The notes under the pieces: generated by a model
Databases searched by the model: none
The model's input: only the letters and a program-made list of their open reading frames with translations
What the model was told of the DNA's origin: nothing
Translations under genes and position numbers: made by a program
Origin: Beaufortia kweichowensis
Lineage: Eukaryota; Chordata; Actinopteri; Cypriniformes; Gastromyzontidae
NCBI GenBank assembly: GCA_019155185.1
Contig: CM032795.1
Location: 9,775,795-9,839,794, forward strand
Direction: 5' to 3'
DNA length: 64,000 bases
In this document: positions 10,979 to 24,450 of the stretch, piece by piece
Numbering within the stretch: the stretch's first letter is position 1
Layout of the letters: the number at the start of each line of letters is the position of its first letter

Positions 10979-13573
10979 GATCTGTACGTTAAATTTTATG
11001 TTTTGTTTTTAACGTTTTGTAGGTGCAGAAGTTTACAGTGGAAAGGTTTTCTTTTGTGGTATGATCCAACATCTTACAAAATCACAGACATCTGTTGAGA
11101 ATACTACACTCTTGCAAACAGAATACCATCCTTCTACAGAAAAAATGCAGAATTTTCAAAAACTGATGTTGGGCCGTGATCAAAGACAATATTCTCTGCT
11201 TTGCCAAAAAGACAAAAGGTAAATTCAGGTCATATACACCTTAAAGACAAAAATATATAGCCTACCTTATAATTAACATGTTAAATAGAGAAGTCAAAAT
11301 AAGTTTTCTTGGAAGAAACATGTATTAATTAAACCACAGTATTAGTACTGACATTTCATTTAATGGATGTCTGTAATTCAAAGTCAGAAAGTCTGAATTT
11401 GTTTATATTTAACACGAATATAGATTTGTCTTGATCTGTACATGCCTAACAGTGATTCATTTTTAAGGTATAGTTTTTACAATAGGAATTATTTTAGAAT
11501 TTGTGGAAAAATTCCATTGTATATATTCATATCACACATTATAAAATTACATTTTCCATTTCTTAACTATCGTTGAGTTACAAAGTCGTGTTTATAACTT
11601 GTTATTAAAGTGCATAAGAGCACCACCTCAACTGTTTTGCCAGGTTTATCATTATCAATCTAACTTTACCTGTTTCTGTTGACATATTGCTTTGTAAAGA
11701 TCTTCTGAGAAGGACAGAAGCCAAGAAATGGAAAACATGTCTGTGCAGGTGTGTTGTTAGGGTGGAAAGTCTTGCAGCAAGTCTTTGAAAGCAGACAGAG
11801 TGGGAGATGGACGTAAATGAGGGGTTGACATGTAAGAGTAAAAAATTATAGCTAGCAAAACTTGAAAATTGAAACGTTGGATCTCGTTTCTTTGAAAAAA
11901 AAAGTGGTTTGGCTTTACACATTTTAAGTTAAACTCTAAAGACTCTATTTATATGACATCACATACCTTCTACCTTACCCCCTTAAGAATAATACAATCA
12001 TAATCAATAATTATTTATTTTTTTGTTTCTGCAAATTGTCTTTGGGAGAATGTGAGAACATGCCCAATGACAGTGCCTAAGAGAAATAAGATCAAACAGA
12101 TAACAGGGAGCACATATTTCAGATATTTCTCTGATATCTGCATTCACTGTAGTTCACTACAGTACCACTGTATGTGTTAGATGATGCATGTTTTAAAAAA
12201 AATGTTATTTCACTCTAAATGTTGTATACTTGCTTCACTGCACACACTCCTGAAAGGCAAACCTGCAACATTCATAGGCATTGCCGTATTTACGACTGCA
12301 GCTAAAACTCATGTCGCCAGCCAAGACGACATGTCTGTACCAGTTATAGGGTGTGATAGCTCTTTAAAAGCGGTTGTGAAGTCATGTTTCAAAAATGCTT
12401 GCAGTGTTTCTTTGCCTAATATTTAGTTTCATTTTGAATTTTTTTGTCATTATTTTTTGACAACAATGAAATAGCATATACTTTTATTACGAAATAATAG
12501 AAAGATACCTGCCAAAGATAAGATGAATATAATTGATGCTAGTATGAAAATATCTGCACTGCTCTGAAATATTAAATCGCTGTCACTGACAGATGTCACA
12601 TCCCTGCAGAGCTCAATCAACTGAGCAGATATTTAGTACAAGTTGTACAATCCAATATAAAGATGTTAAGGTAATACAGTTCTCACACACGAAATATAGT
12701 TTCATTTTCACATACGAGAAGGGTCATGAATTACTTGTACTTATCTTTGTACATACAAAAGAGCAGAAGATGTGTTCTCCCATAGGATGTTCATCCAGAT
12801 AATAGAGGATGTCCACACCCAAAAAATAACTGAGCCTCTGTCTGCTTCTCTGGCTCTGTTGCTATTGGCTGTGTATTCATATCTCCAGTCACAACCTATT
12901 CTCATCTCCCACTGGCATACATTTAAGCAATTTAGTCGTAATGGTACTGTGCAGCATTTACACGTATCTTGCTTTTTAAAACCCATGAGAAAGCTGAAGA
13001 AATGAGGGAATGATCTGATAAATTACTTTATTCCTGAGGAAGATCTGCTTTATGAGAGTAAATGGACATTCCTAAACAAAACTATTTGGGCAAGATATCT
13101 AAGACGATGCTCTCTTTAGTTCTTTGTGTTTAATGAATGTGTCTGAACTGTCTGAACACTTAAACACTGTAGGATAGTTTTGATTCTTGTTTTTCTAGAT
13201 CCTTATTAAAAAGATTACAGGCTGAAAGCACTTTTAACGGAACTTAAAAAAACAATAGGTGTTTTACTGAGAATGAGCACAAAAGGTCATAAATAAAAGA
13301 CAGACTGCATTATGCAATACATTTTCACGACAGATTTCAAAGTTGATGCCACAAATGAGAATCTGAAAGCAATGTTTGGCTCATCAGATGAATGTTGACA
13401 GGAAAAATCAAAAAGGTATTTGCAAAAATCCTATAGAATTTGTTACACATAAATCATGCCTTGTGGGTAGAAAAAGAAGAAATATCAAAACAGTGTAGGC
13501 ATTGCTTTGCTCTGTTTTATTTCACTGTTAATCTCACACCAAAACACATTTCTTACCCTTATTTTTTCATCTG
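10979..13573. other. 3' UTR of the CysR receptor gene, then intergenic
   Basis: A weak polyadenylation signal ATTAAA at 11604-11609 could end the receptor transcript. Beyond it no coding or RNA feature is recognisable. Confidence 0.4.
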
Positions 13574-13780
13574 TTCAAGTTCAAGTTCAAGTTTATTTGT
13601 ATAGTGCTTTAACATTGTAGCACTGTTTCAAAGCAGCTTTACAGCAGAATAAACAGAATAACAAGCAGGGAAATATAAAAGCTAATGTAATAACTAATAT
13701 CTAATATCACTAATATCTAATATCAGCAGTCTCCTAGTGAGCACTCCAACACGGCAACGGTGGCAAGGAACCCAAACTCC
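13574..13780 (+). repeat. Dispersed fish repeat ('TTTATTTGTATAGTGCTTT' type)
   Basis: Begins TTCAAGTTCAAGTTTATTTGTATAGTGCTT and runs through 'tttcaaagcagctttacag' to 'ggcaaggaacccaaactcc', the recognisable start, middle and end of a very common teleost dispersed repeat. Related fragments occur at 24680-24705, 29163-29222 and 37153-37224. Confidence 0.7.
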
Positions 13781-13790
13781 ATTAATGAAT

Positions 13791-13791
13791 G

Positions 13792-13824
<33 letters not shown>
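13791..13824. repeat. (TA)n microsatellite
   Basis: Short TA-rich dinucleotide run with one interruption, directly after the dispersed repeat. Confidence 0.9.
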
Positions 13825-16341
13825 GGAGAAAAACTACTGCAGTCAGTAGTTTGATAAAAATTATTTGATTTAAAGTCGTGTATTAAATTTGCTAAAGCCG
13901 TGTAGGTCTGTTCATGGTTCAGATACACATTTGATCTTAAATTTCGTTCAACACATCATGCAGTAAGCCATGGGTTATGCCCACTAAATTGCTTATACAT
14001 GCTGAATAATTATATATAATATATTTGTTAAAAGGAAGTTTACAAAAAGTTTGACAAAACTGCATTAGCAGAATGAGAAATACTTCAGTTAGTATTTGCA
14101 ACAGTATGTTTATCGGTATTCATGTTTTACTTAAGCACAAAAAAAAATCCAGTCTGTTAAACGTAAAATATTAGAGATTTAATGTCAGGTAAAGATGTTT
14201 GACAGCATTTTCGGAAAACTTCTGAAAGTGTGTCATCAGTGTGGATTTCACATGTGGTCAGCATATGGTCTGGCAGCATCATAAAGGCATCTGAGTGCTG
14301 TGATGTTTTAGCTCCCAGCAACAGGATCAGTGGCCCTTTAAAAAGCATGTCTCCAGGCATTATTGGTACATCAAAACAGGAAACAACATTAGTTTGTAAA
14401 CTTAGGAATGTGCTTTACAAGTTATTTGCGGACCTCAAAGAGTGAAAGTATAATGACCAGAGAGTTTTGTCCAGACACACTATGTCTGCATGAGAATATT
14501 ACAGCGATTTTGGATGAACAGTTCGGCTAAAGGTAATATACGAGCAGCTCTTCAGTCATAAATCTTGGAACTACACAGCATATATTTCTTCACTTAAAGA
14601 CGCAATAAGAAGACAGTGTTCTTTTGAAGAGACTTAATATAATGGCAAGAATATATCAAGATCATGTGATGCCAAAGGCAGTATTTACAACTACACCCAT
14701 GAGGTTTTCCAGAAGATTTTTCAGGTGTGGTCTATGACAGGTTTCTGCAAAGACCAAAACAACAGAAGTGCCCTAGAGTGCTTTATTAAATCCACTCACA
14801 TTCTTACCTGAACGCTAAGCTGTCTGACCTCTTGTGTTACCAAACAACGTTTAGATGTGTACCATGTTTAACACGTAAGTACTTTTCATCTTAGTTATGG
14901 TCTGATATGGCGATTTCTAGTTTTGTAAACAGGAAATTGAAGTGGTGGAGGCACTCGCTGCAATTACTCTGTAGATTCCTGTTTATGTAGAAACCCCACA
15001 CCCATAGACAATATGTGCTATCAAACAAAATGTTCATTAAACTGTACAAATCATGCGAAAACCTGGAAATAACTGCAGATTTCACACCCCATTAAGGCTC
15101 GCATGCTTCACATAAGCGTCCAATTCTTCATATGAAACACATGCAGGCTTTATGCAGGTATGTAGACCTCCAAGCCATCTCTGGATACCCTTTTACTGAT
15201 AAAAGCCCTTTATACTCCTTGTGTGGTGTTTGGGTTCTGGGGACCAGTTTTCAGTGTTTAATAGAAGAAAATTATGCAAATACCTAAAGTGTTTTTCTAA
15301 AGTTTCTAAAGTTGTATATGTTAACATCTGTAAAGTATTTGTACATAAACTTTTATGACTGTATTGCTTTAAAAAACAAATAATTCTGTGGGTCTATTGG
15401 AGTAACAAACACATAAACACCATACAAGGGATGGACTCTGAACAGGGCACAGAGTTTGTCATGGTACTTGTTCAACTTTTTTCCCCACACTGATGCAAAA
15501 GTGGGAATTAGAACAGAAACGGTTGTGTGGAAGTGGTGGGAAAGGAGACAGGTTCTGAAAGTGCCATGGGTTCAGAGAAGCAGCTCGCGGTAAAGAGAGG
15601 CAAAAGCCAAAGGAGTCATATTTACAGAAAAGGAAGGGGATTGTAAAGGTGTGTAATATGAGCAAGGTGAGAAGATTTTCAGATATATATGGCTCGGATT
15701 GGCGGACATAGACTAATTGTTCTTTAGACTAACAGGGACTTACTGTACCAATGTGTTTGTAAGAGGATCACATACATAGAAATTTTGTAATAATCATTTT
15801 TCAGTTGACTGTTTGTCTTTTGTTTAGTAAGTTTTGAGTTACAAATGTAACAATAGTGTCAATATTGTGCGCAGCACTGTGTTTTCGTAGGTTTTTGGAA
15901 ATAAATCGAAGGTGATAATTAAGACATCAATTTCAAATGAGTTCTTTATCCAACAGTATCGACGTGTTCCAGCTTGGTAGAGTTAATTGCAATATTCAGT
16001 TTAAAGCTTGTCTTCCCTGTTTTGAATGTGGAGAGTATTGTATTTTGACATGCACACACCCAGATTTTCTTCGGGTAGCTGTAATATGCTTGAACCTGTA
16101 CGTGAGAGCAAGAGTTCATATTTTCAAAGCAGTCCACACCTGCCATTTCATAAGGTCTTATAAAAGCAGTTCCCGTTCGTCTTCAGATTTTGATAATAGC
16201 ACTGGAACATGTTTAATGCCATGGCAAAATAAACGGATTAAAACCCCCAAAAGGCACATCCCTAAGAAGAGTTTCAATCAAACACCACAAAAACACCAAA
16301 TCACATGGTTGACAAGTTACGAGAAATAAAAAACAAAACAA
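13825..16341. other. Intergenic, no gene recognised
   Basis: Several short open frames on both strands, the longest 130 codons at 15937-16329, have no recognisable motif or splice structure. I treat them as chance. Confidence 0.5.
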
Positions 16342-16975
16342 TTTATTAGGGTAACATTCTTTTGCTTCAAACACAGGCACCTCAGGCTTGCTTCTGAATG
16401 CTTCTGAAACTAAATGATAATAAAAAAAATACATGATACTAGTCTAAAGTTACATCATACAATTGTCAGGGTAAGGCATGGAATCACCACTGTCTGTAGT
16501 TTGAAAGGAATACATGTTAAGGAAAAACTGCTGTAAATGTAAATCACAATACAAAATTTTTACAAAAGCCTGCTCCTCTTTCTTAACATAAACATCAAAA
16601 CATTTGCATAATAGTGAAAAATTTGTATAAAAAGCATAAAATACTGTATATTGATATGTGCTACACTACAGTTTCACTAACTTTTCAAAACAGTGAATTA
16701 ATATAATTCGTGTTGCAGAAGAAAGACCTTTTTCCCTTAATGGAGGAATCTGGAAGATATCACGAAGAAGCAGATAAAAACAACAAAAAAAAGTCAGATG
16801 CAACAACAAAAAAATTGAAATCTAGAGGTTTTTTATCATGTTTTCTGAAGTCTGTGTGACAGGCGGCAACACAATCAAAATCCACTTTGATGAAAAAGGA
16901 AAGTCTTCCGTGGAATGATATAGCCTATATTAAATCTTTTAAGCAGAACGCTTGTGTAAGGAGGGTTGATGGAGA
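16342..16975 (-). other. Probable 3' UTR of aqp3
   Basis: Lies directly after the aqp3 stop on the minus strand. A minus-strand AATAAA (plus TTTATT at 16342-16347) would give a 3' UTR of about 650 bases. Confidence 0.55.
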
Positions 16976-19900
16976 TCATGCACCATCCTTGCTGGTGACA
17001 TCATTAAGCTTGACGTTTTCCTCCCTAGCTTGAATCTTTCTGTCTCGAGCTTCTCCCTCCATGTGCCAACCCACCATCATCTGGTACACAATCACGCCAA
17101 TGATGGAGCCCAGGAAAGGGGCAAAGATTGGCACTAAAAACCAACATTCCCTGGCACTGTTGCAAACCAGAAGAAAAACAATCCAAAGTTATTTCATCAC
17201 TGACAGATGCAGACTGACAAACAGCATGCAGAGGTAAAAATCACTGCAAGATGGTTCATCATGTACCCTGTTTGTTTCTTATTATTGAAATTAATTATTC
17301 ACTTACGTGAAGACTTCACTGCCCCAGCCAGCAATGGCGGTGAAGAGACGAGGTCCAAAATCTCTGGCTGGGTTCACTGCATAACCGGAATTGAAACCCA
17401 TGGAGAGGCCAATAACGAGGACGCTGAATCCAACGGTAAAGGCCTCAAGACCTTGAGGGATTGGGTTGTTGAACGGATCAACAATAGCCAGAATGCAGAC
17501 AATCAGAGATGCTGTGCCTATAACCTGTGAAGATTATTATATTATTATTATTGTTATTATTAATATAATTTACAAGTATTGGATTATATTTCTATTTGTT
17601 AGATTGCATGTTTTATAGTTTAATTACAGAATATTAGAGGATTCTTTTGCGTTACATTTACCTGGTCAAAAAATCCATTCAAGATGGTAAGATGCTTACT
17701 GGGGTAAGTAGCAAAAATCCCAGCAGTGGATTTATTGCCAATAACAACCAACTCATTTGTTTCACCAGCATAGTCATACATAGCATCTAAAACAGAAAAA
17801 AAGTGTCAGCAAAGGCCGGATAGGATGACATACCATAGTCTCATAGTCAGAACTATTTCACTAGGTGGCTAATTCGTAGGAATTTGTATGATGTGATTGA
17901 TAATCACATCATACAATCAAAAAGCCCCAGCCCTAATGTTCCAATGTCACTGGCACGAAAGCAGATTGTACTAAAACTTATTAATAAGATCATAGTCATT
18001 CATACGCATTAGCCACTTCATAAAATATTTATGAATTGCCATGAGATTGTGTTGTTTTTTTTATAATAAAACAAAGCATTTGCATTACCATGATACTCAG
18101 CAAAGATGATTGCAGCACCCAAGAATGATCCAAGTGTTTGAAAGAAGAAATAAACAGGGAACTTTCTCCATTTTTCTCTTCCCAAAAGGCAGAGAGCAAA
18201 TGTAACAGCTGGATTTAAGTGCCCCCCTGAAGAAAAATAAATAAACAAAGTCATCCACAAAGAATCTTTTATAAACTCATGTCTTGTTGTTTTTATACCC
18301 ACGCACACCAGTGGCTTAAGATGCAATTTTAAAGGAGTTTGCTTACCTGACACCTGGCCGCAGACCAAGATTCCAAGGGTAGCAGCAAACCCAAAGGCAA
18401 GGTTTACAGTGAGAAAGAGACCATGAGATCCTTCACTTAGTACGACCTGGGCCACTGCACCACAACCAAACATCTGTAAAGTTTGTGAAAAATAAGCATG
18501 TGGTAATTATTGTTTGAAAAGCCCCATGTTGTGTTTAGTCTAACTGGTTTGAGTATATTTAGAAAGAACTGTTCTTCATTGTTTCGTTGAAGCATGTGGT
18601 GGTTTATGTCGAAACCTATTGTGGTCACCACCATAAAATAAGAGAGACGTCTTTCACATCAGCATGGGTCAAAATGTTAAAATGGTCAAAATTCATCTAC
18701 ATAAAATGTTTATTTTTAATATACAGTAAACTCTGTAAATAAAAAATCTTTGCTGCCTTAAATTTTCTTAAAGTCCACTTAACTTGGTTTTCAGTCATTT
18801 AACAACTGTTTTTACATTCTTTCAACTAATTTTAGGTCATTTTAACTCATAAAAATAAGTTGAAATTGTTTAACTTAATTTGATGAGTTGAAATTACTTG
18901 ATATTAGTTGCAAGAATGTAAAAACAGTTTAAATGATTGTAAAGCCAAGTTCACTGAACTTAAAAGTTTAAGACAGCAAAGACTTTTTACAAAGCATATA
19001 TAGACACAAAACACTTTAGAAAGACCTTTTCTGAAAATGTACAAGGAGCTGTTCAGACTTGTGGCCAAAGGTTTCTAAATTTAAAAGGTCCCCTTCGTGT
19101 CAACCTAAATACCTGTGGCGTTATGCAGAATGATCAGGTTCACGCTGTAATGCTTCAACAAAATCCTTTAATAAACGAGATGAATTGAGGAGCTTTGTGA
19201 TGCTAAATCTCAGCAATTAATCACATGTATTGAATAAAAGACTACTACATTCAACTAACTACAATATGATTGCCTGGTGTCTATCACTTTTTGCGCTGTT
19301 ATATAATCAAGTACAGTACAACCACTGGTTCCGGTTCCTGCAGGTCAGCTGATAAAGTCAATATCAGCACATTGACCTTTACAGTCAAAGACTGTGTGTT
19401 CAAAGAAAATCTTTGTCTGAAGCACACTGAATGCCTTTTCACCACTCAACAAACATCACACCTGTCGAGTGATCCAGTTAGCGCATGACCTCTGTATCCA
19501 ACTATTATCTCTCATTTAACCCAAGCCACACACCTCGAAACCAAACTATGAGTGTACTTCTTAAAACAAGTTGTTTTACTTAAGTGCTTGTAAATTTTAA
19601 TAGTTTCCTTCGGAGTAGCAGTTAGTCTGGTCTTTAATGAGAGTCATGTTTCATGCAACTCTTTTGACTGTCTTGAACACACCCTGTTACATGTTACAAC
19701 AACCCAGTTTCTTTTCCTAATTTATTACTAGTGCGCGTGCAATGTTTATCAGACATCTAATTTGAATGTTTGTCTCAGAACTGTCACATTCGTGTGGAGA
19801 AAAAGGGAAATTGCTAGTTTCTGAATATGCAGTATACCGAAATATCAACAATTGCACGCTGCATTGCTACATGCTTATCTGCATTGTGTGCAGGGAAAAA

Positions 19901-20628
19901 AGCATTAAATTGGAGTTGAAGAGGAAGTCCGAGACTTTTTAAATGGGGGGTATTTTGTATTTTTGTGTTTGTTTATATCATGAGATTTGATCTCAGCTTC
20001 ATTCATAACTTCCTAAAGCCGCCCTAAAGCACCGCCCCCAGGGAATATTGATTCTTACGATATGGATATACTTATGTAGCACGTTTTATGTGGCGTTTAC
20101 ATTGAGCAATTTACAGTACAAACAAATGTATCGTTCTTTTTACTTCAGTTCACTTTTATTCTGTATTCAGTGATGAACTAAAGGCTAAAAGCAGGAGACC
20201 AAAACATTTTACATTTCCATTATAAAATAATTAATAAAAACCTAAAAATCTATTTCAAAACATTTAATAAACAATAAATTCGAGTTTATATGTGAAGGTT
20301 TTTTAAAACTAAATGTGCAATTAAAAAAACAAATACTGCAGATTATGTAAGACAAATCTATATGTATTGTGACATTTTTGTGATCACTTCATATACTTGC
20401 ATTCACATCTCTTTAAGCTACATGATAAACTTAAGCAAACGTTAATCAGTTAACCTCACCTTTGATTTGACCTAAAAGGTCACACACAATCATAATTCAT
20501 GATTAAAGAAAAATACCCACCACCAAGATGAGTGTTCCCAAGCATTCAGCCAATCCCTGGCGCAGTAGCTTGTTGCGGATCTGCATAGACACAGCAAGCT
20601 TATCCAGCATGGACTTCTGCCACCCCAT
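16976..20628 (-). CDS. aqp3: Aquaporin-3, aquaglyceroporin
   Basis: Six exons: 20628-20521, 18473-18347, 18226-18089, 17786-17662, 17524-17307 and 17156-16976, with consistent phases and 298 residues, near the 292 of human AQP3. The protein forms a six-span plasma-membrane channel for water, glycerol and small solutes. The start MGWQKS and the segment LRQGLAECLGTLILV match AQP3 closely. The two pore motifs are present: GGHLNPAV (NPA at about 83-85) and NPARD (about 217-221), whose Asp marks the glycerol-conducting subfamily. The first intron (about 2 kb) carries a MITE. Teleosts usually keep two copies (aqp3a and aqp3b); the sequence looks most like aqp3a, but I cannot separate them with certainty. 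Confidence 0.95.
18732..18994. mobile_element. Foldback MITE in aqp3 intron 1
   Basis: The two halves are near inverted repeats: 'aaatctttgctgcctta' with 'tttttacattcttt' on the left against 'aagaatgtaaaaacagttt' and 'taagacagcaaagactttt' on the right. It has no coding capacity and resembles short palindromic DNA transposon derivatives common in cyprinids. Confidence 0.7.
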
Positions 20629-20719
20629 GTTTCAGCCAGGCAATGATGTCTTCCCTTGACTTTGTGTAAAAACCTTTATGTTCCTCAAAGTATGTTCATT
20701 TGAAGGCCAGCGTTCTCCT

Positions 20720-20725
20720 CTTATA
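20720..20725 (-). promoter_or_regulatory. Candidate TATA box of aqp3
   Basis: On the minus strand the sequence reads TCTATAAGAGGAG, about 92 bases upstream of the aqp3 ATG. This position suits a TATA box with a short 5' UTR. Identified by position and consensus only. Confidence 0.45.
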
Positions 20726-20858
20726 GACATGATAAACAAGGACCAACCCTTCATGCTCCAGCCTGCCCACTTACACACTTCTCCATCTCACGCGCACACA
20801 CGACACACACACCTATGCGTCGCATTAACTCCCTCAACCCTCCCTGTATTATTCACAT

Positions 20859-20884
20859 GAACACACACACACACATACACACCC
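20859..20884 (+). repeat. (CA)n microsatellite upstream of aqp3
   Basis: A CA-rich run, with related CA-rich sequence from about 20786, lies 150-260 bases upstream of the aqp3 start. Confidence 0.85.
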
Positions 20885-21358
20885 CTTTCTTCACACTGCA
20901 TTCCTGCGCTGTTCTTCTCTATTATAGAACAGGTTCCTCTATTTCCTACCCTTTCTCTCACATTATTGTATTTTTGCAAACCTCTGAAACTTCATCACCC
21001 AATAATAATCCTTTAAGGTTAAAAGTGGGTCTGGGTGTGAAATTGCAGAAGAAGATTAGGTTTATCTCTACCCGCTGAATGGTATGAGAAGAGTTTCATT
21101 TTGAGTTCACATTAAGCATGACTAAGGATCTGGCTTCAGGAATGGGATTGGTCACTTGCTTAAATGTATATGATTCATATAAGAAATTAGTGAACAATTA
21201 TGTTGATTAAGCGGTAAATGAAATGTAATGAAACATTGCTTATTTTTAATAACTAATTGATGTCCATAAACATGTTAAGAAAAATCATTTATAATCATAG
21301 AACTGTTCGCTGACGATTCCTTTCTTGATTGTGATACAGAAAATCAGCAATAGATTTC

Positions 21359-21512
21359 CTGTACCTAAGCTGGTAGAGCTTGGTACTATTCACACCCTGG
21401 GATTCCCAGGAAATGCCTGGACTCCATAAAATGTATGGTTTGACAGTTGCTTTGGATCACAGACTCATGAAATGTATAGACTTTGGATAAAAGCATCTGT
21501 GAAATGTAAATA
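21359..21512 (+). mobile_element. tRNA-derived SINE, decayed
   Basis: Begins 'taagctggtagagc', a decayed A box, followed by 'gggattcccagg' near the B-box position. It ends with the tail CTTTGGATAAAAGCATCTGTGAAATG typical of teleost tRNA SINEs. Confidence 0.7.
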
Positions 21513-23355
21513 TTTAAATAGATATGCATGCACAAACTGAAGTGCACTTGAAATGCATAATACACTTTTGTGAGAAACTATGCGAGTATGCTTAAAAATA
21601 TGTGTTAATGTAATTACAACCACATAAAAAAAACTATTTTAAACCTTTGCAGTGTTAATGTGTCTGTGTCATTCTATTCTGTGTTGAACCAGGTCATAGC
21701 ATACTGTAGGCATGGGGTAAAAATGCTTAATGAAACATTTGTCACATAAATGCTCCATATCATTCAAAGTCATATCATTATAGTGAAATCACTGATTATA
21801 GTGAAATACAATGATAAAAGCCACTGCAGTATCTAATATTTAAAGGATCTCATAACCAAATAAGTTACTAGCCGTTGGGTGTTTGACTTATCACAAGCTT
21901 TGATGACAAAAATTATGGGCACAATTTAAATGGCTTTTGTGGTTTGCATAGTACTATCTTAGTGAAATATATTAAAATTATTCTTCTCTCTAAAATTATT
22001 TAGCAGATAATTGCATATTAAAGTGGATTATTTGGGCAGAGCAGTTTCATCATGCTAATGGTGTGACTAGTTTGCTTTGCTTCTGATCTGCCGCTGAAAG
22101 TTCTGTATTATCTCTCTAAAGTGTTCAAGAATGCAGATTGCAAATACATATTAATAATTATATAGAAGACAAGGGTGACATGGTGACACTGAACACACCA
22201 AACTGCCTGACTGTGTTTTAGTGGGTTTAAAATAATGGTGTTGTAAAATCTTATCTTATTGTAGCGACATTCCAATAAGGGCCTAAACAAAACCAGCACT
22301 ATACGATCTAGTACATAATGCACTAATGTACATACAAGACAGGAGTGTAAATAGTCTGATAACATAATTTACTAATAGTTAAATGCCTAATACAGAGTTT
22401 TAAGGCTGGGCTGAACTCTATCTTTCTGTATAAGCTATAGTTGACCACATAATCCACTAAAATGTACTCCCATCTTATCTGACATTATTTTCCTTCATCT
22501 TTCATCTTCTATCCCCCTGACATCTGACATTGCCTTTTACTGCTATCTGTTCACTTTGGCAGCTCTGATTTATGAAATGTAAATCAGTTTAATCTGTGTT
22601 TAAGCTCCTTTAGTGTTTGCAAAAAGGATTGGGTCTGTATTCAAAACTCAATAGAATATGCTTGCCGCTTTTGTTAAAAAAAAAAAAAACTACAGAAATT
22701 TTGTGTAGTCTGCCTTTTAACTTCAGTATGTAAACCACTTCTAGTACCTTTAGTACAATATTTGTGGATGATTATGAATGCATGGTGAATTGTATGTGCA
22801 GTAGGAACAAATACTGCACTCACGTGCTGTTTCATTTTGAAAGTCCATGCAAACACAGGTGTACACAGACAAGCCGGGGGAAGCTGAATACCAAATCTCT
22901 GTCAGCAAGATTGCATAAAAACACTAAAGTATGACTAAAAGTTTCCCTTGACACAATGAGTAACTCCCACCTAATGAAGCAAACGACAGTGCTAGTACGC
23001 CCTGTGTCAAGGGTAACATGCTGTCACGATTGCTTTAATCCTACTACTTAAGAGGGTGAGAAACAATGAAACAGATGTTGTTGCTCAACAAGTATTGCTA
23101 TTTATAATAAATGCAGTAAATCACAAGTTTATGATGGCAACTGGTGATTTACAAATAACAACTATTACCAACATCTCTCCTGCACAATCAATCTTCACAT
23201 GCATTACTGTTTGCACTGATCAAGTGACGTTAAACTTGTTTTGAGGTCACTGTATATTTTTGTTTGATTTAAACCAAAACTCCTACAAACTATTTGACAT
23301 GATATTTTTTAATGTTGCTAATAGGTATAATGCTTCTAAAGACCACAACAGACGT

Positions 23356-23495
23356 TCATGTAGCTCAGTTGGTATAGATATAGGTCATAGGTTTGAATCC
23401 CAGGGAACACAGATATTAAATAAGGTATAGATTGAATGCCATGTAAGTCGCTTTGGATAAAAGTATCTGCCAAATGTATAAATAAAATTGTAATG
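23356..23495 (+). mobile_element. tRNA-derived SINE
   Basis: A-box-like TAGCTCAGTTGG (23361-23372) and a near-consensus B box GGTTTGAATCC (23390-23400) form a tRNA-like head. The tail CGCTTTGGATAAAAGTATCTGCCAAATG follows, then an A/T-rich end. Confidence 0.85.
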
Positions 23496-24225
23496 ATCAT
23501 AATACCGTATGCAATTATGGTACCAGAGCTTTGATGGGTAAATATGGGAGAGATGTTGTTTACTGTTTAAAGTGAAGGGTTGTGGCAGGGATAGGCTTGA
23601 GCAAGCTCACACGCATTTAAACTGTAGTGTAGTCAGACAGGACAGGTGTGGCTGTGACAGTTATGAATACCAAGCCACTTCTGTATTGAGTGTGGGAGAT
23701 GATGATTGATGACAAGATCAAAGCCATATGATTGTTGTTCTGTGAATAAGGTAACAAACGACACACCGAAAGATGCATCACTTGATTTTGACAGGACCCC
23801 TTCACCGGGTCTGCTTTGGAATATTAAAATTACATAATGTTTCAACAAAAAACACAGACACAACAGGATGTGAATGAATGGGCTTATTTGTTCACAGTTT
23901 GTTGTGGTTTAGGAGCTACTAGTTAAAACTAGTTAACCTGGAAACCACAAGCTATGGCGCATGTACATCCTAAAAAATATGTAAACAGGAAATGTTTGAT
24001 TATTTGAACAAATATATTGGCATATTTGATTTACATTTGTTGAAGTTCGAAAGAATCATTACATTAAAAGGTGACAGTTCTACGTGCATCTTTTTGGCTA
24101 CATTTGCAAAATAAGTCTTGAATCATTGCAAATACTTTTTTGATGTATAATATCTCTTTTTTGGTCCACTTGTTTATATTCATGTGAAAATTGACTCGCC
24201 TAAGTAGACAATTGACTACCATTGT

Positions 24226-24450
24226 GGTCTTTTATCCAAAGCGACTTACAAATATTAGGAGACAATGAAGCGACACATCAAAAGCGGCAACAATAGTACT
24301 GAGGTGCTTTCCTAAGTTTACAATGTTATGCAGAGCTAGATAAGTACCTGTAGAGGAAAGAAAAGATTTCTTTTTTTTATGATGTCAGGTGTTCGTGAAA
24401 GTGGTGTGTTTTTAGCTGTTTCTTAAAGGAGGTGAGGGATGTGGCAGAAC
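24226..24450 (-). repeat. Dispersed repeat in reverse orientation
   Basis: Starts 'cttttatccaaagcgacttacaa', the reverse complement of the common SINE tail, and continues through 'gtggtgtgtttttagctgtttcttaaaggaggtgaggga', a segment I recognise from an abundant cyprinid dispersed repeat. Its class is uncertain. Confidence 0.6.

Noticed and set aside
15937..16329. 130-codon plus-strand open frame downstream of aqp3
   Set aside because: No domain or recognisable protein similarity, and shorter open frames overlap it on the other strand.
23356..23400. Possible tRNA gene with A and B boxes
   Set aside because: The acceptor and anticodon stems do not pair, and the segment runs directly into a SINE tail, so it is the tRNA-derived head of a SINE.
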